DNA of 34,476 nucleotides from Caryophanales bacterium UBA1231 (GCA_002309035.1 DBWT01000083.1:6625-41100), one strand, 5' to 3'; positions 1 through 9,689 are shown, counted from the stretch's first letter. The notes: generated by a model from the letters alone, not told the origin. Numbers and translations are program-made.

Positions 1-18
1 TAAATGTTTAATTTTCAT
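1..18 (-). CDS. Start of an unidentified gene, cut by the window edge
   Basis: On the minus strand an ATG at 16-18 opens a frame reading MKIKHL before the window ends. A purine-rich ribosome site (AGAAAGGAAC) lies about 4 bases before it, and the stop of the DUF4886 lipoprotein is only 11 bases upstream, so the two are probably co-transcribed. Six residues are too few for any functional call. Confidence 0.45.
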
Positions 19-29
19 AATGTTCCTTT

Positions 30-1649
30 CTAATTGGCTTCTAAAGATGTGATTCCATCTTGCTTAAGCCAATTGTAAATATCCAAAGCAAGGGAATTAG
101 AGGTCAAAAGATGTATCCATCTTCCTTCAACATGTCCCATAGTGAGACCTCCTTCATCACTATTAGGATAGCAATCTAAATATTCTAAATTGCCCGTTGT
201 GCTTACATTGGATTTCCATCCAACCATTAAATCAACAAAGCCATCTTCTTTGATTGCTGTACAACTATCTAAGACTTTACCGCTATAGCCTTTAACCATA
301 ATCTTTTCAAGAACTTCATCTGTATATCCTTTGTTTTTTAGATATGCTTTTAATGTAACCAACCAATCATTAATAATTGTTTTATTTAAACCAGATGTTG
401 CTTCTTTATCGTACCATGCGATCACAACTGAGGCTTTTGTGTAATCTGGTTCATTATTAGTAAATGAAGTGTTTGAAACGATTGCTGCAGCAATCCTATT
501 TAAAGTATTGATGACTTCTGTATTATCGCCATAAAGAGAGACATTAGTAACATCGACACCAAAGATTGAACCGAAATGAACTAAACTAGATAGATATGCA
601 CCATTAGCATTTTGATGACGTTCATCTGTATCATATAGATAAATTGATGTATTTGCTCTTGTCATTTCAAAAGCAGCACCAACATAGTTTACTTTTAAGC
701 CTAGTTCAGAGGCTACATTTGTATATGCTTGGTTCAAAGCTCTTTCCATGTCTGTTTCTGTTGTTTGAGGAACAGAAGCTAAACCGCCTGGAGATGCCCA
801 TGTTTCATAAAGATAGATTTCAGCTTTTGGTTGTTTTTGTTTAATGATTTGTTTTAATTTACTTACACTGTTTTTAAAACCATTATAATCATTAATTGGA
901 AGTGTTGATTGTTCTTGAATAATAATATAATCATATTCATTGTTATTAATCAATGAATTAAATTTAGAACATACTTCTCTACTATCATCAAATAGGTAAG
1001 ATAGTTTCATTGAACCTTCAACAACAAAATCATAATTAATGCCTATGCCAAAATAATCACCAACGAGTTTGAATAAAGCTGGAACTAATGGATTTGTTGC
1101 ATCATTTGAACGATATGTAAATGAATTACCAATAAACAATACTTGATAACTATTCCATACAACATATTCACCATCAACAATATGGAAATATCCACTTCTT
1201 GGTGTTTCCGAATACATATATAAATTACTTAAAGTAATACCTAAATCATTATATGTATAAATCTTTGTCAATGAATTAAAAGTGTGTTCACTAATTATAA
1301 TCACACTATTTGGAAGTAAGATTTCTTTATAACTTATTCCATTAAACAAATAATCACCAAGACTAATGATTCCATCATCAATAATAATGGAATCAATTCT
1401 TTTAACAAGAGGATTCCAAGGAACCATTTCTTTTGATTGATAATCTTTTGTATAACCAGCACCACTAATTCGTAGTGAATAGTTATTATCAACCTTTTGA
1501 ACAATGGCTTTTACTGTTCCATCATTATTCTCAGATATATCATATTCTTTGTAATCATAATTATTTTCTTCTTCTTTATCATTACATCCTGTAATCAAAC
1601 AAAACATAAAAATCAGAAGAAAAACATAAATTATTTTAAGATATTTCAT
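30..1649 (-). CDS. Lipoprotein with SGNH/DUF4886-type hydrolase domain
   Basis: This is a predicted surface lipoprotein of 539 residues. Residues 1-22 form a lipoprotein signal ending in the lipobox LITGC, with Cys22 as the lipidation site. Residues about 80-130 look like one or two BspA-type leucine-rich repeats (a SLGDYLFNGISYKEILLPNS pattern). From about residue 168 there is an SGNH-like domain: a GNSF block (Ser176), a later IIIQEQS block, and a late D-x-x-H motif in DERHQNANGAY. This pattern fits DUF4886, a family of putative esterases or carbohydrate deacylases; the substrate is unknown. The last 130 residues are unassigned. A GAGGAAAGG ribosome site precedes the ATG. A LacI/cre-like operator lies between the likely -10 box and the start, which suggests control by sugar availability. 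Confidence 0.75.
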   Translation of the reverse strand: MKYLKIIYVFLLIFMFCLITGCNDKEEENNYDYKEYDISENNDGTVKAIVQKVDNNYSLRISGAGYTKDYQSKEMVPWNPLVKRIDSIIIDDGIISLGDYLFNGISYKEILLPNSVIIISEHTFNSLTKIYTYNDLGITLSNLYMYSETPRSGYFHIVDGEYVVWNSYQVLFIGNSFTYRSNDATNPLVPALFKLVGDYFGIGINYDFVVEGSMKLSYLFDDSREVCSKFNSLINNNEYDYIIIQEQSTLPINDYNGFKNSVSKLKQIIKQKQPKAEIYLYETWASPGGLASVPQTTETDMERALNQAYTNVASELGLKVNYVGAAFEMTRANTSIYLYDTDERHQNANGAYLSSLVHFGSIFGVDVTNVSLYGDNTEVINTLNRIAAAIVSNTSFTNNEPDYTKASVVIAWYDKEATSGLNKTIINDWLVTLKAYLKNKGYTDEVLEKIMVKGYSGKVLDSCTAIKEDGFVDLMVGWKSNVSTTGNLEYLDCYPNSDEGGLTMGHVEGRWIHLLTSNSLALDIYNWLKQDGITSLEAN

Positions 1650-1664
1650 AACCTTTCCTCTTTA

Positions 1665-1678
1665 TGTAAACGTATACA
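1665..1678 (-). promoter_or_regulatory. LacI/CcpA-type operator overlapping a predicted start site
   Basis: The 14-mer TGTAAACGTATACA is a near-perfect inverted repeat centred on CG, and differs at one position from the cre consensus TGWNANCGNTNWCA. Flanking A and T extend the symmetry by one base on each side. On the minus strand a TATAAT -10 box lies at 1684-1689, so the operator covers the expected transcription start of the DUF4886 lipoprotein. That position is usual for repression by a LacI-family protein. No regulator gene of that family is in the window. Confidence 0.5.
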
Positions 1679-1689
1679 TTGTTATTATA

Positions 1690-2071
1690 TCATTTTTCGT
1701 TTCTTTTTTAAAACATAATACTATTTTTATTTTACACATTAAATTATGAATAATCATTGATGCTTCTATTAGGCAAAGTGATGTATATCATATTTGAAAC
1801 ATTAGGTATATTACAAACAATAAATGATTCTACTATTAGGAAATTTTCAAGAAGCAAATTTTAAATGTATTGATAATAAAAATCAAAAAATATATATTTC
1901 AAAACTCGTTATTATAAATTATTTTGCATTTGTACTTCAAAAATAATTTATAAAAAAGCAGTTCCTTTATTATCGAACTGCTTTTCTTTTATAAAATCTC
2001 CATAAACTATATTTATAGTTTAGTTATGGTTGTTTTGATGTATTGTTTTATGATATATAAATAATATATTA
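1690..2071. other. Non-coding gap between two surface-protein genes
   Basis: About 380 bases of very AT-rich sequence hold no credible gene on either strand. The only clear element is the terminator at 1954-1985. A poor -35 region for the 539-residue lipoprotein may lie near 1707-1712. Confidence 0.6.
1954..1985 (-). terminator. Intrinsic terminator of the 1685-residue protein gene
   Basis: The arms AAAAGCAGTTC (1954-1964) and GAACTGCTTTT (1975-1985) pair perfectly across a 10-base loop. A-rich and T-rich flanks let it work in both directions. It lies about 90 bases past the stop of the giant secreted protein, whose transcript runs on minus. Confidence 0.8.
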
Positions 2072-5000
2072 TCACTCGATATTTTCAAATAATCCATCAA
2101 GTAATGTGAAGAAATCTTCTACCTTTAAAATTCCTAGTCCTACATATATTTTATAATATTTACATTGGAACATTTCAAATATATATTCAGGCATATATTC
2201 AGCCCATTCATCATAAGTATATAATCCATATAAGCTTACTAAAGAATCTAAATATTCTTTATCATAGGTCATATTTTCCGATACCTTAAAAGTAGTTGTA
2301 ATTCCCTCAAAATCTTCTATTGTTAAAGATAGTGCTCCATTTAATATTGCATTATCATTATATGCTGTACGTATAGAATAGCATTCTTTTATTGTTAAAA
2401 TACATTCTGTATATTCTAGTGTTGCTTCCACTACTTGATTTCCATTTATCATAACAAATTTATGACCACAGAAATTCTGATAATTATATTGATTGATGAA
2501 AACAAATTCGTTTAGAGTCAAATCAAAGAATCCATGTTCATTAATAACATCAATCATACAACCATTATTAAATGATAAACTTATTAAGTAGCATTCGTTA
2601 TTACCGTGATACCACCACATTGTAACAGGTTGAACTTCCAAGTATCCCTCATAAAAATTCCAGGTCCAAACCAAATCACCTATTTTAACGTCTTTTATTT
2701 CTTTTTCTGTTCCATCAGCCATCAATACAAGAGTATCGCCAGAAACACATCCAGAAGACTTAAATGTTGCAGTAATGGTAACATTGTTAGTTATTGTGCC
2801 AGGATTACCCGTCCATGCATCAAAAGCATAATTACTATTAGCAGTAGCAGTAACCGTTGTTCCATTAATAGTTATCTTATTATTATTTACACTAACCGTA
2901 GCTCCATATGGAACATTTGCAATAGTCGATGGTGATACTGTGCCATTTGCACCTGCTGCAATCGTAACTGTAAATTTTTTAATTTGCCATACTGCATATA
3001 GTGTTTGAGCAGATTGCCCAACTTGATATGTTGAATCGATTAATGTTCCATTTTCTTGTTGAGTATACCAACCCATAAAATCATATCCAGTTCTCGATAA
3101 AACAGGAAAAACAATATCACTATATGGCGTACCAGGAGCATAATAATCATATGAACTATTAGAACCATTATATGTAAATCCATAACTAAATGTTATTTTT
3201 GTAGCTGAAATCCATTTGGCATATAAATCAAATGAGCTAGAAATAGCCAAATTGGAATCAAATTCTTGACCAACACTACAAGATGAATCATAATACCATC
3301 CGTCAAACTGATATCCCTCTCTCGTTGGATTACTTATTATTGAATATTGTTGATTGTCATTGTAATATTGACTAATTATGCTTTGTGTTCCATCATTTAA
3401 ATAATGATTTACTGTATGGTCTTTTGGTTCCCATTTTGCATACAAAATAACATTCCAAATATTATTTGCTGTATCATGATAAATATTCTCATCTAATACA
3501 TTTCCATTAATTGAATATATTCCATTATTTATCTGAATCATGACACTTTCGTTAATTGCAAAATTCAAAACAGATCCACCAATAGTAACTGTCCATCCAT
3601 ATGGTATATATTCTTTTGTGATGTCAGTTGTGTCGTATGTAATCATTGGTAATGTAATATAAAAGTTTCCTGTATTTGTATCTTCTACTCTTGTTGGATT
3701 ATAATTAGTATAACCTGTAAAATTATTAACATATTCTACCTTGATTGGATCATAATCATAAAAGTTACATAATAATGGTATTTCAAAATCAGCTAAATCT
3801 AATCCATATGAACTTGCAGCATTTTCAAGTGCTATAAATGCATTTAATGAAATACTATTTCCTATTAACTGTTCCATAGGTGGTGTCATAGCGTCTATGT
3901 ATATAATCCAACCCTCTGAAACACAAACTTTATTATTTATTTCATATATTGGAATAGGAATAGAAATAGGGAAATTACTTTCATAGGTAAATGTTGTAAT
4001 TGCTGGATAATTTGTGACAGCATTAGCACTTATTGGAACTGAATTATTCAAAATCATATTATAATTAAGACTATACTGTTTTGGAGTCCATGAAGCATAA
4101 ACATTACATGGATCATTTGGATAAATAGTTGTTCCAGAAGCACTATTGTTATTTGCAAATTTCCACTCAACAAAGTTATAATATTTTTTCTGTGGTATAT
4201 ATTCATCACCGGAAAATGTATATGTATCATTTGTTGAATAAATCGTAGTAGAATATAACAATTCGTTTTCATCATAGAACATTAGAACATATGAACTAAT
4301 ATCTGCTTCAACTTTTTGCCAATGATATTCACCATTTTCTTCTACCGATTCATAATTTCCATTTGTTAAATTTACTTCAACAATAGTATTATCAATATTT
4401 TTGTTTTCAAAACAAGGGTATACTCCACTATTTTCATAGTAATCCGTATCTCCTTTTTTTGTTCTTATTAATTTATCTGTAACATTAGTCAAGTTATTTA
4501 TTATGGCTCCCTCGACAGTTGTTCGGATTTCACCACCTATATTTCCACTATTAATGGTCATGGTTCCATTATTAACCATGTAGCCATTACACGTTAAGTT
4601 AAGTGTGCAATCTTTTTCTAAAGCCAATGAGCCATTAACAACTTTATCAAAAGCTAGAAAAATATTACTTAATGAAACAGAAGCACCTTCTTCAATAATC
4701 ATCATCGTACCAGGCAAAAAAATGAATGGTGTATTTGATAATGATACAATTGAATTTTTCTGTATAACTATATCCAAAAAGCTAATTGGTACTGCTAGAT
4801 AATGATTGCTATATTTTTTACCAGTTTCAATAGTAATAGAAAACATTAATACACTAGCACTTATTTTAAACTTATTGTCCTTATACTTACCATATAACTC
4901 TATTACGCTTTTGCGATTATTATCTTGATTATCAGATGTAACTTTTGTATTAGGGTCATTACTCTCACTATACGAAGATGGATTCAAGTAATTAAATGAA

Positions 5001-7129
5001 TAAGATGTTCCATATTTGAGAATATAATCATTATTGGTAGCTCCAGAATCAGGAGAAAACAATGAATTCCCACTATTAGATGCTGAAATTAGTGTAGTTG
5101 TAATAGGATGATATTGGCTGCCTCCCGTAATATACACGAATACATTCATTATTGCTCCTTTATATATCCTAATTGGACATGAAATATTATTTAATTTCCA
5201 ATTATAAAAAGGAAAAGCACCATTATCCTTTTGAGTATTAGCACTCGAACCAGCAGCGTAATCTATTATTCTCATCATCTCACAAGTGTTTGAACCTGAT
5301 AATGAATATATAATACCCTTTCCTTTTGTATATCCGAATGAATACAAATATGATCCGCTTGACAACGTTAAAATACCATCATTCATTAACACACCATGTT
5401 GCTGAGTTTGCCCATAAGTAGTAATATCTGATTCAACAAAAATATTTGATGTTGTCTGAACTGATACATTACTTGGAATATATAAGCAACTTGCAGTTAA
5501 TTTTGATGTTCCACTTCTCTCTCTATACCCCTTATTAGAATGCGAATCAGCTAAATTTTCATCTGGAACAATAAGATTACTAGTTATAGAATAATTTGAA
5601 GAATTATATATTTGTGTTAAACCATTTCTCTTAATTAAATCTGAAAAACTTGTAGTTACATAGGACGAATTATTAGCGTTAGCCGCTAATGTTATTTGTG
5701 AATGTCTAGCTATCGCATCTTCTATAGTGAAATATTTACTTTGATTTTCATTTGCATTTGGTGTATAGTTTGGTAAATAAGCAGTCTTATATTTTAAAAT
5801 AATAACATTACTCAATGAATAACCACCATTTGTTAATGAAATAGTGACACGATATGTGCTTCCAACTACACTTAAATATGTTTCTTTATTACTACTTATA
5901 TTTGAAAATTGGCTTTTAACGGTTGCAGAATAAGTGTTTCCTGTACGAGTATATGTGAATGATAAATCTGTTATTTTTGAGATACTATATTGTGATTTAT
6001 CAGTTAATGCTGGTAACCCATTTTCAGTTGCAAAAGACAACTTATCTTTGATATAACTTTCAAAATTAGCACCCCAGGTCTTTGTCGAACATTCATCATA
6101 AGCCAACTCTATTACTGCATAATCTTGAATAATATAATCGCTTATTTCTCTGTTGGAATACACAGGTGTAAGTGCATAAATTTTGGTCCCAACTATTCCA
6201 AATGAAAACTCTTTATGCTCACTTGAGCCGCTTTTATAGGTTATTCTAAATTCATATTCTCCAGCGTTTGATGGCAATGATGTAGTCCAATCATCTATTC
6301 CGTTTTGACCGGCATTATAATAAATATTATATTTACTATTTATTTCATTTTGCGTTACTCCTAAAAAGTCCCAAATATTCCCAGAACTATCTGTAAAAAC
6401 ATTAATCGAATTTCCTGAATATGATTTTTCCTTCCCATCCAAATTATTCGCTATGTATGTTAAGCTATCTTTTTGAGGAACCAATTGCTCACTTTTCAAA
6501 AGTTTCCAAATTGATCTATTATCATTTTCTACTTCTATTTTTAACTCAAAATCTACATTTGCTATATTGTTTTTAAACGAAACAAAATTTATCCCTGATA
6601 ATACATATTCTACATACATATATAATCTGACTGAATAACTCGAGTTGATATTATTATATGAAACTATATTTGTAGAACTTGATCCACGCTCTGTAAACCC
6701 TGCAGCAGATACTTGTTGCACTACTTTTGAAGATATAGAAACACCATTCATTAGATTTAAACTATCTTTTTCTAATAATTCAAATTTTAAATTGAATGAA
6801 TTATTTTCAATATTTAAATTTTTTGGAATCAAACTATAGTAACATCTAACTACTGCAGTGTTATTAACTATATTATTCGATGAAATATCTAAAAAACCTG
6901 TATCATAATACTTGAAGGCGCTAATATTTCGTCCTGCTGTTTCATAATATGATGACGATGTAGTTAAATCAAGATATTGTCCATAATCTATAACATCATA
7001 TGACACAACATCTTCAATTTTCGCACTTCCTGAATTACTCCCAATACCCCATGTGGCAAAACCAACTCCAAATAGAGCCAATGCCACTGCAAAAAAAAGT
7101 ATTGAGAAAAAAGCATATTTATTACTCAT
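2072..7129 (-). CDS. Giant secreted protein with SipW-type signal, InlB-type repeats and C-terminal Hint domain
   Basis: This 1685-residue protein begins with a signal segment containing GFATW (23-27), the motif shared with the TasA-like proteins of the large operon, so the SipW-like peptidase encoded at 18728-19741 may process it. Residues about 500-1000 are Asn/Ser/Thr-rich and beta-strand-like, resembling a beta-helix adhesin. From about 1040 to 1460 come some five InlB/Listeria-Bacteroides-type repeats, each ending in a YAxW-like motif (LYAKWEP, LYAKWIS, LYAVWQ); the last is divergent. Cys1461 opens a Hint domain: CVSGDTLVLMADG, then IKDVKIGDLV, then a block-B-like INEHG with His1532. The block-B Thr is replaced by Ile, and no terminal His-Asn is seen near ILNG (about 1598), as in hedgehog-type domains. 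About 85 further residues follow. There is no LPxTG motif. The gene is monocistronic, with GAGGT before the ATG. Confidence 0.8.
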   Translation of the reverse strand: MSNKYAFFSILFFAVALALFGVGFATWGIGSNSGSAKIEDVVSYDVIDYGQYLDLTTSSSYYETAGRNISAFKYYDTGFLDISSNNIVNNTAVVRCYYSLIPKNLNIENNSFNLKFELLEKDSLNLMNGVSISSKVVQQVSAAGFTERGSSSTNIVSYNNINSSYSVRLYMYVEYVLSGINFVSFKNNIANVDFELKIEVENDNRSIWKLLKSEQLVPQKDSLTYIANNLDGKEKSYSGNSINVFTDSSGNIWDFLGVTQNEINSKYNIYYNAGQNGIDDWTTSLPSNAGEYEFRITYKSGSSEHKEFSFGIVGTKIYALTPVYSNREISDYIIQDYAVIELAYDECSTKTWGANFESYIKDKLSFATENGLPALTDKSQYSISKITDLSFTYTRTGNTYSATVKSQFSNISSNKETYLSVVGSTYRVTISLTNGGYSLSNVIILKYKTAYLPNYTPNANENQSKYFTIEDAIARHSQITLAANANNSSYVTTSFSDLIKRNGLTQIYNSSNYSITSNLIVPDENLADSHSNKGYRERSGTSKLTASCLYIPSNVSVQTTSNIFVESDITTYGQTQQHGVLMNDGILTLSSGSYLYSFGYTKGKGIIYSLSGSNTCEMMRIIDYAAGSSANTQKDNGAFPFYNWKLNNISCPIRIYKGAIMNVFVYITGGSQYHPITTTLISASNSGNSLFSPDSGATNNDYILKYGTSYSFNYLNPSSYSESNDPNTKVTSDNQDNNRKSVIELYGKYKDNKFKISASVLMFSITIETGKKYSNHYLAVPISFLDIVIQKNSIVSLSNTPFIFLPGTMMIIEEGASVSLSNIFLAFDKVVNGSLALEKDCTLNLTCNGYMVNNGTMTINSGNIGGEIRTTVEGAIINNLTNVTDKLIRTKKGDTDYYENSGVYPCFENKNIDNTIVEVNLTNGNYESVEENGEYHWQKVEADISSYVLMFYDENELLYSTTIYSTNDTYTFSGDEYIPQKKYYNFVEWKFANNNSASGTTIYPNDPCNVYASWTPKQYSLNYNMILNNSVPISANAVTNYPAITTFTYESNFPISIPIPIYEINNKVCVSEGWIIYIDAMTPPMEQLIGNSISLNAFIALENAASSYGLDLADFEIPLLCNFYDYDPIKVEYVNNFTGYTNYNPTRVEDTNTGNFYITLPMITYDTTDITKEYIPYGWTVTIGGSVLNFAINESVMIQINNGIYSINGNVLDENIYHDTANNIWNVILYAKWEPKDHTVNHYLNDGTQSIISQYYNDNQQYSIISNPTREGYQFDGWYYDSSCSVGQEFDSNLAISSSFDLYAKWISATKITFSYGFTYNGSNSSYDYYAPGTPYSDIVFPVLSRTGYDFMGWYTQQENGTLIDSTYQVGQSAQTLYAVWQIKKFTVTIAAGANGTVSPSTIANVPYGATVSVNNNKITINGTTVTATANSNYAFDAWTGNPGTITNNVTITATFKSSGCVSGDTLVLMADGTEKEIKDVKIGDLVWTWNFYEGYLEVQPVTMWWYHGNNECYLISLSFNNGCMIDVINEHGFFDLTLNEFVFINQYNYQNFCGHKFVMINGNQVVEATLEYTECILTIKECYSIRTAYNDNAILNGALSLTIEDFEGITTTFKVSENMTYDKEYLDSLVSLYGLYTYDEWAEYMPEYIFEMFQCKYYKIYVGLGILKVEDFFTLLDGLFENIE
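2375..2749 (-). other. Hint (hedgehog/intein-type) autoprocessing domain within the giant protein
   Basis: This segment encodes residues about 1461-1585. It starts with the presumed nucleophile Cys1461 directly after the last beta repeat (TFKSSG). It continues with the Hint block-A pattern (C-x-x-GDTLVLMADG, VKIGDLVW) and a block-B region with His1532. Known Hint domains of this kind cut the chain just before the Cys by an N-S acyl shift, releasing or esterifying the upstream part. Whether this copy is active is unknown, because the usual Thr of TxxH is Ile. Confidence 0.7.
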
Positions 7130-7249
7130 TTATATTTACCTCGTTTATCGTATATGTTGTTAAGTTATAATAATATAAGTACAAACATTAATTAAATAAT
7201 TATGAGCATTAAAGAAATCCATTTTTTTACATCAGAAAATCGACAAAAA

Positions 7250-7283
7250 AATAGTCTCTAAAAGCCCACATTTTGATACTATT
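7250..7283 (-). terminator. Possible leader attenuator or small-RNA terminator
   Basis: Read on minus, AATAGTATC pairs with GAGACTATT (one mismatch) around a 16-base loop and is followed directly by at least six Us. This is a weak intrinsic-terminator shape. It lies downstream of one terminator (7628-7655) and upstream of the giant protein gene, so it may end a short leader or small RNA. The stem is AU-rich and could be chance. Confidence 0.35.
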
Positions 7284-7627
7284 ATATTATATCATTATTG
7301 TAAATAAAATGTATTTATAATGATAAATTATAGGACTTTTTGCGTATTTTTAAAGTATCACAAAATGGTGACTTTCGTATATGTCAATTTAAGTTTTTAC
7401 AAAATCTTTAAAAAGAATAACGATTATATTTCACTATCATTTTTCAATCATTTTTGGACCAAAACATATGAATTGTTACATTTCATCTCAACAAAATTTA
7501 TATCTTTTCACTTTACATTATCATTAGCGAGTTTGTTCCATGAGCATAATCAGTCAAATAATAACAATTATTTCCTTTATTAAATCACATCGATCAAATA
7601 TTTTTATGAATAAACTGAATATTAAAA

Positions 7628-7655
7628 AGAACAAATGTTTTCAAACATTTGTTCT
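7628..7655 (-). terminator. Intrinsic terminator of the ATPase/TOPRIM pair
   Basis: AGAACAAATGTTT and AAACATTTGTTCT form a perfect 13-base inverted repeat. On minus it is followed by UUUUUAAU. It lies about 130 bases past the stop of the TOPRIM-like gene. Confidence 0.75.
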
Positions 7656-7785
7656 CATTTTCGTTAAAGCCCATATCGATTAACGTAATAATTAGTTTTT
7701 TGTTATAACATTCAATAAGTACTTTTTATATATAATTACATTATGATAAAAATTATTATTATGGTTTTTTAAAAAATATTTATAA

Positions 7786-8544
7786 TTAAATAGAATATTT
7801 TGATTTATGTCTAGTAACTTGATTATAGAAAGTTTTAGTATTATACTCAATCATAAAAAGAATTAACGTATTAATAACATAAACATATTTATCATCAATA
7901 AAATGTTTATATTGGATGTCAAATAACTCAAGATATTTATCATGTGTAACATAATTTGCTGTAGGCAAGATATATTGATTATTTATTATGTAATGGAATT
8001 TTAACAAATGATGATATGCCAAGCTAACAAATAACGCATAGCTGTGATGTTTTGCATCTTTATATTTGCTAATTTCGTTAACTAATTGTTTATAGTTTTT
8101 TGCATCTGCATTTAATACTTTTAATTCTTTGAATCTATCATCTGGTAAATGACCAAAATGTCTATACGACTGCATCATAGGATAGTTAATGTATAATTTA
8201 CCATTATTTGTTGAGTCATTAAAGAATTCCAACATCAATCTGATCTGTTCAAATCGAGGATGATCTTGTTGTGGCTCAAAATCAAAAACAAGTATTATAT
8301 CACTAAAATCTTGTGATAGTAATTTTTTCTTTTCTTTATCTTTTTCAAATTCTCTCAATAATAATTTAATATCGAGAGAATCATCAATATGATTATTATT
8401 AATCAATATATTTGCTAAATTATGAATATTTGTATTGTAAGTGACTATTTCATATTTTTGAGATAAATTCATTTTTTCGAACAAACGATTAATGAATTTT
8501 TCTTCATCGTTTGTACCTTCCACAATAAACAAATATTTACTCAT
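7786..8544 (-). CDS. TOPRIM/OLD-nuclease-like partner of an AAA ATPase (putative phage defence)
   Basis: This 252-residue soluble protein opens with MSKYLFIVEGTNDEEKF, the beta strand plus conserved Glu9 of a TOPRIM fold. An acidic strand IILVFDFEPQQD (Asp88, Glu90, Asp94) follows, then KLYINYPMMQSY (117-127). Such proteins paired with AAA_15 ATPases occur in abortive-infection and defence pairs such as PARIS (AriA/AriB), AbiL and OLD-like systems; I cannot assign it to one of these. The ATG at 8544 is chosen over a GTG 12 bases upstream because AAGGAG at 8556-8561 overlaps that GTG. The gene overlaps the end of the ATPase gene by 8 bases, which implies translational coupling. Confidence 0.65.
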   Translation of the reverse strand: MSKYLFIVEGTNDEEKFINRLFEKMNLSQKYEIVTYNTNIHNLANILINNNHIDDSLDIKLLLREFEKDKEKKKLLSQDFSDIILVFDFEPQQDHPRFEQIRLMLEFFNDSTNNGKLYINYPMMQSYRHFGHLPDDRFKELKVLNADAKNYKQLVNEISKYKDAKHHSYALFVSLAYHHLLKFHYIINNQYILPTANYVTHDKYLELFDIQYKHFIDDKYVYVINTLILFMIEYNTKTFYNQVTRHKSKYSI

Positions 8545-9667
8545 CAAATTCGCCACTCCTTAAGAGTTTTTCTAAGTTATGTCCCTCTCTTAATTCCCTT
8601 GGAGTGCGTTCAATAAATGACTTAATAGTGCCGTTTGAGATTGTAAAATAGCAATCAGGTCTTAATAATTCATTAGTTGAAATATAAGTGTTATGAGATG
8701 TCAAAATAACTTGTAGAGTTTCCTTCTGTTTCAACATTTCAAGTACCTTTTTAGATAATGAAAAATGATAGAAAGCATCAAATTCATCGATGAATAATAA
8801 TTTTACACCTTCCATGTGTTTATACCAATAAAATAAAACAAGTAATGCATGTGTTCCAGATGATTTGACTACCTCAAAGTTTATAGGTTTAGTATTATCA
8901 CTATTCATAATTACTAATAATCGTTGAGGAAGCAATGTCTCTGCAGTAATAACATCTAATTTAAGATTTAATCCTCCAATTTCATTTAGAAATGTTTCAA
9001 ATTCATTAACATAATTATTGTTGATAATCCACTGTGTTATAAAATCAACACCATTTTTAAGCCCAATATACGAACTCTCTTGTAATGAGCGGAAATATAA
9101 CATTTTATTTGCAAAATCATATATTTGTTTAATAATAGAATTCTCATTGTGTGATGCATATGAAAGCATATATTTAATAAATGACATGTCAAAATAATAA
9201 TTTTCATAATTAAATGATTTATATCCAAGTTTATCCACATTGAAAGTAATAAATTTTTTATTTTGTAAATCACAAGTGAAAATAGTATCTTTGCCCACTT
9301 TTAATTGTTCATATATTAAATGATTAGGTTTATCTTTACGATATTCATATATTATTTTAATATCATTCAATAATAATTCATAGTGAAAAGATGCATATTT
9401 TTTTTCAGAATTAAAATTTAAAAAACTCGATGGATCATTTTGTATAAAGTCAGAATTGTTAGAAGTTAAAGTACAAACAATATCAAATAGTGCGAAAGCA
9501 AGATTAGTCTTTCCGCTACCATTTTTACCAAATATAATTGCATCCTTGACAACGCCATTTGTAAATAGTGCATCCTCATTAAAATAATAATTATGTGACG
9601 AGCTTAAATCCAGTGTTATTTTTTCATTAAAAGATTTATAATTCTCAACACTAAATTTTGTTAGCAT
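8537..9667 (-). CDS. AAA_15/OLD-type ATPase (putative phage defence)
   Basis: This is a 376-residue ABC/SMC-like ATPase of the AAA_15/AAA_21 group. It starts MLTKFSVENYKSFNE, typical of the family. Walker A is GKNGSGKT (47-54), Walker B is KLLFIDEFDAF (Asp294, Glu295), and the switch His is in LTSHNTY (H325). The tail ReLREGHNLEKLLRSGEF is typical of the subfamily. The ATG at 9667 is preferred over in-frame starts up to 9718 because GGAGGTGG stands about 5 bases before it and the -10 box is at 9690-9695. It forms a two-gene unit with the TOPRIM-like protein. Likely role: a sensor or motor that activates the partner nuclease on infection. The role is inferred from the gene pair, not shown. Confidence 0.75.
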   Translation of the reverse strand: MLTKFSVENYKSFNEKITLDLSSSHNYYFNEDALFTNGVVKDAIIFGKNGSGKTNLAFALFDIVCTLTSNNSDFIQNDPSSFLNFNSEKKYASFHYELLLNDIKIIYEYRKDKPNHLIYEQLKVGKDTIFTCDLQNKKFITFNVDKLGYKSFNYENYYFDMSFIKYMLSYASHNENSIIKQIYDFANKMLYFRSLQESSYIGLKNGVDFITQWIINNNYVNEFETFLNEIGGLNLKLDVITAETLLPQRLLVIMNSDNTKPINFEVVKSSGTHALLVLFYWYKHMEGVKLLFIDEFDAFYHFSLSKKVLEMLKQKETLQVILTSHNTYISTNELLRPDCYFTISNGTIKSFIERTPRELREGHNLEKLLRSGEFDE

Positions 9668-9689
9668 AAGTACCACCTCCGTATACATT

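Larger units (their letters stand above)
7130..7785. other. 656-base non-coding gap with two hairpins
   Basis: No convincing gene is present. An 87-codon plus frame at 7320-7583 has no ribosome site and a Phe/Tyr/Asn/His composition expected from random AT-rich DNA. The right part carries the terminator of the defence-like pair (7628-7655). The left part carries a second hairpin followed by a U-run on minus (7250-7283), about 120 bases before the giant protein gene. No strong promoter with two good boxes was found for that gene. Confidence 0.6.

Noticed and set aside
7320..7583. An 87-codon plus-strand frame between the giant protein gene and the TOPRIM-like gene
   Set aside because: It has no ribosome site, a Phe/Tyr/His/Asn-heavy composition typical of random AT-rich DNA, and no family motif.
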